From positions 2,232,001 through 2,296,000 of the forward strand of contig NZ_CP010951.1 of NCBI RefSeq assembly GCF_001580455.1: 64,000 nucleotides of DNA, given 5' to 3'. Below, piece by piece: positions 56,813-64,000 of the stretch (position 1 is the first letter of the stretch; each line of letters starts with the position of its first letter). Below the pieces are notes generated by a model, which saw nothing but the letters and a program-made list of their open reading frames with translations, made no database searches and was not told the DNA's origin. Position numbers and translations under genes: made by a program. The stretch is from Ramlibacter tataouinensis (GTDB taxonomy: Bacteria; Pseudomonadota; Gammaproteobacteria; Burkholderiales; Burkholderiaceae_C).

Positions 56813-57412
56813 CTAGCGCTTGAGCTCGGACTTGTGGGCGACGATGCGGCCGACCAGGCCGTATTCCACCGCTTCCTCGGCCGACAGCCAGCGGTCGCGC
56901 TCGATGTCCTGCAGCACCGTGTCCAGCGGCTTGCCGGTTTCGCGCGAGATGGTGCGGGCCACGCGCTCGCGGGCCTTGATGATCTCCTGCGCGTGGATCG
57001 CGATGTCGGTGGCCTGGCCACCGGCGCCGCCGCTGGGCTGGTGGATCAGGAAGCGCGTGTTCGGCGTGCAGAAGCGCCGCTCCTTGGGCACCGCCAGGTA
57101 CATGTGCACGGCGGCGCTGCCCACCCAGCCGGTGCCGATCATGTTCACCGGCGCGGTGATGTAGCGCAGCATGTCGTGGATGGCATCGCCCGATTCCAGG
57201 TGGCCGCCCGGCGAACTCACCAGCATGTCGATCGCCGCGGCCGAGTCGGCGTCCAGCGCGACCAGCCGGCGCACCACGTCGGCGGCCGACTTGTCCGAAA
57301 TCTCGCCGAACACCAGCACGGTGCGCGACTTGAAAGCCTTTTCCTCCAGGAAGGAATTGCGCGGCTCGGCGGTCGAGGGCGCCGCTTCGTTCTCGGGGTG
57401 TTCGTGTTCCAT
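56813..57412 (-). CDS. ClpP-family serine protease (paralogue)
   Basis: A 199-residue ClpP-like peptidase. The catalytic triad is visible: S99 in TGWVGSAAVHMYLAV, H124 in RFLIHQPSGGAGGQATDIAI, and an aspartate near 172-176 in LQDIERDRWLSAEEAVEYGL. The sequence around the serine (VGSAAVH) differs from the canonical ASMGA, and no clpX or tig is adjacent. This is therefore an accessory ClpP rather than the housekeeping one (inference). The first ~25 residues are rich in E and P and may be a propeptide. ATG 57410-57412. Confidence 0.85.
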   Translation of the reverse strand: MEHEHPENEAAPSTAEPRNSFLEEKAFKSRTVLVFGEISDKSAADVVRRLVALDADSAAAIDMLVSSPGGHLESGDAIHDMLRYITAPVNMIGTGWVGSAAVHMYLAVPKERRFCTPNTRFLIHQPSGGAGGQATDIAIHAQEIIKARERVARTISRETGKPLDTVLQDIERDRWLSAEEAVEYGLVGRIVAHKSELKR

Positions 57413-57524
57413 AGGGCAATGCTCCTTGCGGTCAAGCGCAATGATGGCACGTTCGCATCGGAGGGCCGGCTCAGCTCGAGTTCTGCGGGCTAAGATGGCG
57501 CGCTCCACTCCTGGGGAGCCTGCC

Positions 57525-58514
57525 ATGCGCGCTGCCTGCTATGAACGCACCGGTCCCGCCGCCGAGGTGCTGCGGCTGGCGGAGCTGCCCGACCCCGTCC
57601 CGGGCGCCGGCGAACTCCGGGTCAAGCTCGCCTGGTCGGGCGTCAATCCCTCGGACGTGAAGTCGCGCGCCGGCCTGCGCACCAGCACGCTGCCGTTCGC
57701 GCGCATCGTGCCGCACAGCGACGGCATGGGCGTGATCGACGGCGTGGGCGAGGGCGTGGACGCGCGCCGCCTCGGCGAACGGGTCTGGGTGTGGAACGCC
57801 GCCTGGGGCCGCCCCGACGGCACCGCCGCCGGCTACGTGACGCTGCCGCAGGCGCAGGCCGTGCCGCTGCCGGCCAACACGCCCGACGAAGCGGGCGCCT
57901 GCCTGGGCATTCCCGCGCTCACCGCGATCCATGCGGTGATGGCCGGCGGCGGCGTGCAGGGCAAGCGCGTGCTGGTCGCCGGCGGCGCCGGCGCCGTCGG
58001 CCACTACGCGGTGCAGTTCGCCCGCCTGCTCGGCGCGCGCCAGGTGCTGGCGACGGTCAGCAGCGCGGAAAAGGGGCGCCTGGCGAGCGCCGCCGGCGCC
58101 GACGAGGTGATCGACTACAAGCGGGACGATGCCGCGGCCGCGGTGCTGAAGGCCACCGGCGGCAGCGGGGTCGACCGGGTGGTCGAACTGGACATCGCCG
58201 CCAACGGCGCCCTGGACACGGCGGCCATTGCGGCCAACGGCGACTGGGTGGTGTACGGCAGCAGCGCGGCGCGCTTCTCGCTCGACTTCTTCCCGCTGAT
58301 CGCCAAGAACGTGACGGCGCGCTTCTTCATCGTCTACCACCTGCCGCCGGCCGAGCGCGCGGCGGCAACGGCCAAGCTGACCGAACTGCTGTCGGCCGGG
58401 CGCCTGTCGCACAACATCACCCATCGCGTGCCGCTGTCCGACATCGTGAAGGCGCACCAGCTGGTCGAAAGCGGGAGCGCCGGCGGCAACGTCGTGGTCG
58501 ACGTCAGCGCCTGA
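57525..58514 (+). CDS. NADPH:quinone oxidoreductase (zinc-less MDR family)
   Basis: A 329-residue zeta-crystallin-type reductase. MRAACYERTGPAAEVLRLAE, LRVKLAWSGVNPSDVKSRAG and the NADPH loop RVLVAGGAGAVGHYAVQFAR are family motifs; no structural zinc cysteines are present. It reduces quinones or unsaturated carbonyls in the cytoplasm. ATG 57525-57527, with GGGGAG about 9 bases upstream. It is divergent from the clpP-like gene and converges with uvrA. Confidence 0.9.
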   Translation: MRAACYERTGPAAEVLRLAELPDPVPGAGELRVKLAWSGVNPSDVKSRAGLRTSTLPFARIVPHSDGMGVIDGVGEGVDARRLGERVWVWNAAWGRPDGTAAGYVTLPQAQAVPLPANTPDEAGACLGIPALTAIHAVMAGGGVQGKRVLVAGGAGAVGHYAVQFARLLGARQVLATVSSAEKGRLASAAGADEVIDYKRDDAAAAVLKATGGSGVDRVVELDIAANGALDTAAIAANGDWVVYGSSAARFSLDFFPLIAKNVTARFFIVYHLPPAERAAATAKLTELLSAGRLSHNITHRVPLSDIVKAHQLVESGSAGGNVVVDVSA

Positions 58515-58526
58515 AAGCCGGGCCGC

Positions 58527-61442
<2,916 letters not shown>

Positions 61443-61508
61443 GGGTCGGTGCGCGCGGGAAAACCCAACATGTTACTGCCGCGCGGCCTTGCCGCGCCAG
61501 CACCGGCC

Positions 61509-62075
61509 CTAGACGCCGGCCTTGGCCAGGATCACGATCGAGACGCCGCGCGCGGGTGCCACGCCGTCGGCGTTCTGGTAGGAGTGGGGCAGGTTGCCCG
61601 GGAAGGCCAGCACCTCGCCGGCCGCCAGCTCGAAGGCGTCGCCGGCCACCGTGATGCGCACCTTGCCGGCGAGGCAGGTGAAGAACTCCCGCGTGCCCGG
61701 CAGGTGCGGCGTGCCGCCCATGATCGCGCCGGGCGCCAGGTCCATCAGGTCCATCAGCGAGTCGGGCACCGGCTCGGGCACCAGCGGCCGCAGCGTCACG
61801 TCGCGGCCCTTGGTCCGCAGTTCCACTTCGTCGGCCCCCCAGTGCCGCACCATGGCGCGCGGCGAGGCCAGCAGCTCGTCGATCGGCACCGCCAGCGCCA
61901 GCGCCACCTTGACCAGCACCGCCAGCGAGGGATTGCCCTCGCCGGACTCCAGGTTCGCGATGGTCGAGCGCGGCACGCCGGCGTCGCGCGCCAGCATGTC
62001 CTGCGTGAGCCCGCGGGTGCGGCGCAGGTTCACCAGGTTGCGCGCCAGGTGGGCGGCGGCGTGGTGGTCTTCCAT
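61509..62075 (-). CDS. XRE-family regulator with C-terminal cupin domain
   Basis: A 188-residue regulator. The N-terminal helix-turn-helix of XRE type spans about residues 12-67 (LRRTRGLTQDMLARDAGVPR, STIANLESGEGNP). The C-terminal cupin barrel (about 105-185) reads REFFTCLAGKVRITVAGDAF and LAFPGNLPHSYQNADGVAPA. Such proteins sense a small molecule and often regulate amino acid or polyamine metabolism. ATG 62073-62075. It is divergent from the SDR gene, its possible target. Confidence 0.9.
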   Translation of the reverse strand: MEDHHAAAHLARNLVNLRRTRGLTQDMLARDAGVPRSTIANLESGEGNPSLAVLVKVALALAVPIDELLASPRAMVRHWGADEVELRTKGRDVTLRPLVPEPVPDSLMDLMDLAPGAIMGGTPHLPGTREFFTCLAGKVRITVAGDAFELAAGEVLAFPGNLPHSYQNADGVAPARGVSIVILAKAGV

Positions 62076-62199
62076 GGCTCAGGATTGTGCGCGCTGTCGA
62101 ACTTGTGCGCGCCGATGAACTTTTGCCAATCCGTTGGACAGGGCGTTCGGCGATCCGGCGGCCGGCGCCTATCGTGAAGGCACACGACAGGAGAGCGAC

Positions 62200-62928
62200 A
62201 TGAACGGCACGGACAGGCAGGCATTCCCTTGGCGCGACCTGCGGGTGGCGGTCACCGGCGGTACCTCGGGACTGGGGCTGGCGCTGGTCCAGCAGTTCCA
62301 GGCGGCGGGCGCGCGGGTGGCCTTCATCGCCCGCGACCCGCAGCGCGTGAGCGCCGTGGCGCAGCGCTGCCCCGGCACGCACGGGATCGCCGGCGACGTC
62401 GCCGACAAGGCCTCGGCCCATCCGCTGGCGCTGCAGGTGAGCGCGGCCCTGGGCGGCCTGGACATCCTGGTCAACAACGCGTCGGTGCTCGGCCCGGTGC
62501 CACTGGCGCCGCTGGCCGACACCGAATGCGAAGACTTCGAGGCGGCGCTGGAAGCCAACCTGTTGGGTCCGTTCCGCCTGACCAAGGCCCTGCTCGGCAT
62601 GCTGGCGTCCTCGGCGCGGCAGGGGCGGCCGGCCATCGTGGTCAACATCAGCAGCGACGCGGCCGTCAACGCCTACCCGAATTGGGGCGCCTACGGCGCG
62701 AGCAAGGCGGCCCTCGCGCACATGAGCCGGATCTGGGACCTGGAGCTGCGCGGCCACGGCATTCGCGTCATCGAGCACGAGCCGGGCGACATGGACACGC
62801 CGATGCACGCGGCGGCGCTGCCAGAGGCCGACCCGGCCACGCTGAAGCCGCCCGCGCAGGCCGCGCGCGAACTGCTGGAGCGCCTCGCCCCGCTGGCGCG
62901 CGCGCAGCGCGCGTCGCTGCCGGCATGA
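62200..62928 (+). CDS. Short-chain dehydrogenase/reductase
   Basis: A 242-residue SDR: the cofactor loop VAVTGGTSGLGLALV (TGxxxGxG), LDILVNNASVLG, and catalytic VNISSDAAVNAYPNWGAYGASKAAL (YxxxK). The substrate is unknown. GGAGAG lies before the ATG at 62200. Its stop overlaps the next start (ATGA, 62925-62928), so it is translationally coupled to the QueA-like gene. It is divergent from the XRE-cupin regulator (124 bases between starts). Confidence 0.9.
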   Translation: MNGTDRQAFPWRDLRVAVTGGTSGLGLALVQQFQAAGARVAFIARDPQRVSAVAQRCPGTHGIAGDVADKASAHPLALQVSAALGGLDILVNNASVLGPVPLAPLADTECEDFEAALEANLLGPFRLTKALLGMLASSARQGRPAIVVNISSDAAVNAYPNWGAYGASKAALAHMSRIWDLELRGHGIRVIEHEPGDMDTPMHAAALPEADPATLKPPAQAARELLERLAPLARAQRASLPA

Positions 62929-64000
62929 AGGCGGCCGCGGCCCCCGTCCAGCGGCCGCGCGAAGCGAAGCTGCTGGTGCTCGACGCGCAAGGCCGCATCC
63001 GGCATGCGCCGCGGGCGCAGCTGGCCGAGCTGGCGCGGCCGGGCGACGTCCTCATCGCGAACGACGCGGCCACGCTGCCGGCCTCCCTGCGCGGCGCGCA
63101 CCAGCGCAGCGGGCGGGAGGTCGAGCTGCGGCTGGCCGGCCGCCGTTCGCTGGCCGCGGACGACGTGCGCGAGTTCACGGCCGTGCTGTTCGGCGAGGGC
63201 GACCACCGCACACCGACCGAGCTGCGGCCGTTGCCGCCGGCGGTGGCGCCGGGCGACGCGCTGCTGCTCGGGCCGCTGCGCGCGACCGTGCTGCGCCTTG
63301 AAGGCCATCCGCGCCTGCTGGCCGTGCGCTTCGAGGGCCCGGTCGATGCGGTGTGGGCCGGCATCGCGCGGCATGGCAAGCCGGTGCAGTACGCCCATCT
63401 GCGCGAGCCGTTGGCGCTGTGGGACGTCTGGACCCGCGTGGCCGCGCTGCCGGTGGCGTTCGAACCGCCTTCCGCCGGCTTCCTGCTCGACTGGGCGCTG
63501 CTGGCCGCGCTCCGCCGCCGTGGCGTCGGCTTTGCGACCCTGACGCACGCGGCCGGCTTGTCGTCCACCGGCGATCCCGCGCTCGACGCGCGCCTGCCCC
63601 TGCCCGAGCCCTACCACCTTCCTGCCGCCACCGTGGCCGCGGTCGCCGCGGCGCAGCGCCACGGCGGCCGGGTGATCGCGCTGGGCACCACCGTCACGCG
63701 CGCGCTCGAGCATGCCGCCGCGCTCGGGCCGCTGCGCGCCGGGCCGGGGCTGGCCGACCAGCGCATCGCCGCAGGAACGCCCCTGCGCGTGGTCGACGTC
63801 ATCGTCAGCGGCACGCACGAGCCCGGCACCAGCCACTACCAACTGCTGCGCGCATTCGCGTGCGATGAGTTGCTGCGGCGCGCCAGCGTCGAACTGGAGC
63901 GCGGCGCTTACCTCACGCACGAGTTCGGGGACTCCGTGTGGGTCGAAAGGACCCGGGGCCGCCCGGCCGCCGCGGCCCGCGGCGCCGTGGCCCTGGCCTG
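62925..64000 (+). CDS. QueA-like SAM:tRNA ribosyltransferase-isomerase homologue (cut by window edge)
   Basis: 358 codons are visible; the frame is open to the last base, which ends in TG, so the stop may be the very next base. It carries QueA-type blocks: RPGDVLIANDAATLPASLRG, GKPVQYAHLREPLALWDVWT, GFATLTHAAGLSSTGD, RVIALGTTVTRALEHAA and GTHEPGTSHYQLLRAFACDE. QueA makes the epoxyqueuosine ring from SAM in tRNA. This sequence is divergent from E. coli QueA, whose equivalents read differently at the HAGVGTFRPV and TNFHLP positions. It could be a QueA-like protein of other function. It overlaps the SDR stop. Confidence 0.75.
   Translation, partial: MKAAAAPVQRPREAKLLVLDAQGRIRHAPRAQLAELARPGDVLIANDAATLPASLRGAHQRSGREVELRLAGRRSLAADDVREFTAVLFGEGDHRTPTELRPLPPAVAPGDALLLGPLRATVLRLEGHPRLLAVRFEGPVDAVWAGIARHGKPVQYAHLREPLALWDVWTRVAALPVAFEPPSAGFLLDWALLAALRRRGVGFATLTHAAGLSSTGDPALDARLPLPEPYHLPAATVAAVAAAQRHGGRVIALGTTVTRALEHAAALGPLRAGPGLADQRIAAGTPLRVVDVIVSGTHEPGTSHYQLLRAFACDELLRRASVELERGAYLTHEFGDSVWVERTRGRPAAAARGAVALA

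Overview
The window is GC-rich bacterial chromosome, densely packed and with short intergenic gaps. Gene content and order point to a betaproteobacterium of the order Burkholderiales, most likely Comamonadaceae (Ramlibacter/Variovorax-like). The pointers are a GTP-type PEP carboxykinase, a split MetH, a TorF-glnK-amtB block, the alr/lplT and hpa neighbourhoods, and a DUF6356 small protein. This placement is an inference from gene families, not from a database search. I see no phage, plasmid, rRNA, tRNA or CRISPR array.

Layout. 1-8.9 kb: a flavin-reductase fragment, dadA, a secreted hypothetical, a metallophosphoesterase, a LysR regulator divergent from small membrane-protein genes, arsC, sugE/gdx behind a two-hairpin guanidine-II riboswitch, and pckG. 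8.2-15.2 kb: a PaaI thioesterase overlapping ilvA, a double AAA+ ATPase, an Lrp-type regulator, and recQ carrying an unusual in-frame insertion in its zinc-binding region. 15.2-20.1 kb: methionine synthase split into metH1 and metH2, with a creatininase-family gene between them on the other strand; metH2 has an SAH riboswitch. 20-26.4 kb: a glycine-zipper envelope protein, an MFS permease, comM, then torF-glnK-amtB behind a sigma-54 promoter with NtrC-like sites. 26.4-31.4 kb: a degenerate kinase-like gene, an SMP-30 lactonase, and glcE/glcF separated by a structured inverted-repeat element, then gpx. 31.4-35 kb: a DMT exporter, lplT, alr and a small gene broken by an amber codon.

35-44 kb holds a tightly overlapping minus-strand operon for homoprotocatechuate (4-hydroxyphenylacetate) meta-cleavage: hpaR-hpaG1-hpaG2-hpaE-hpaD-hpaF-hpaH-hpaI, followed by a class II aldolase-like gene, a ketopantoate-reductase-like gene and a DMT permease. 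A perfect palindrome in front of hpaR is its probable operator. The upstream hydroxylase (hpaBC) and the final semialdehyde dehydrogenase are not in the window.

44-64 kb is mostly housekeeping: radA, ilvE, a small zinc-finger protein, waaF, a Spy-like chaperone with a Cpx-type two-component system, ampG, an M48 protease, pyrF, a LysR/tautomerase pair, a ClpP paralogue, a quinone oxidoreductase, uvrA, an XRE-cupin regulator, an SDR and a QueA-like gene cut by the right edge. The most interesting non-coding signals are the glcE/glcF element, the SAH and guanidine-II riboswitches, GTAAA-N5-GTAAA boxes around the Spy/two-component genes, and an AT-richer, terminator-bounded region downstream of the kinase that could encode a small RNA or peptide.
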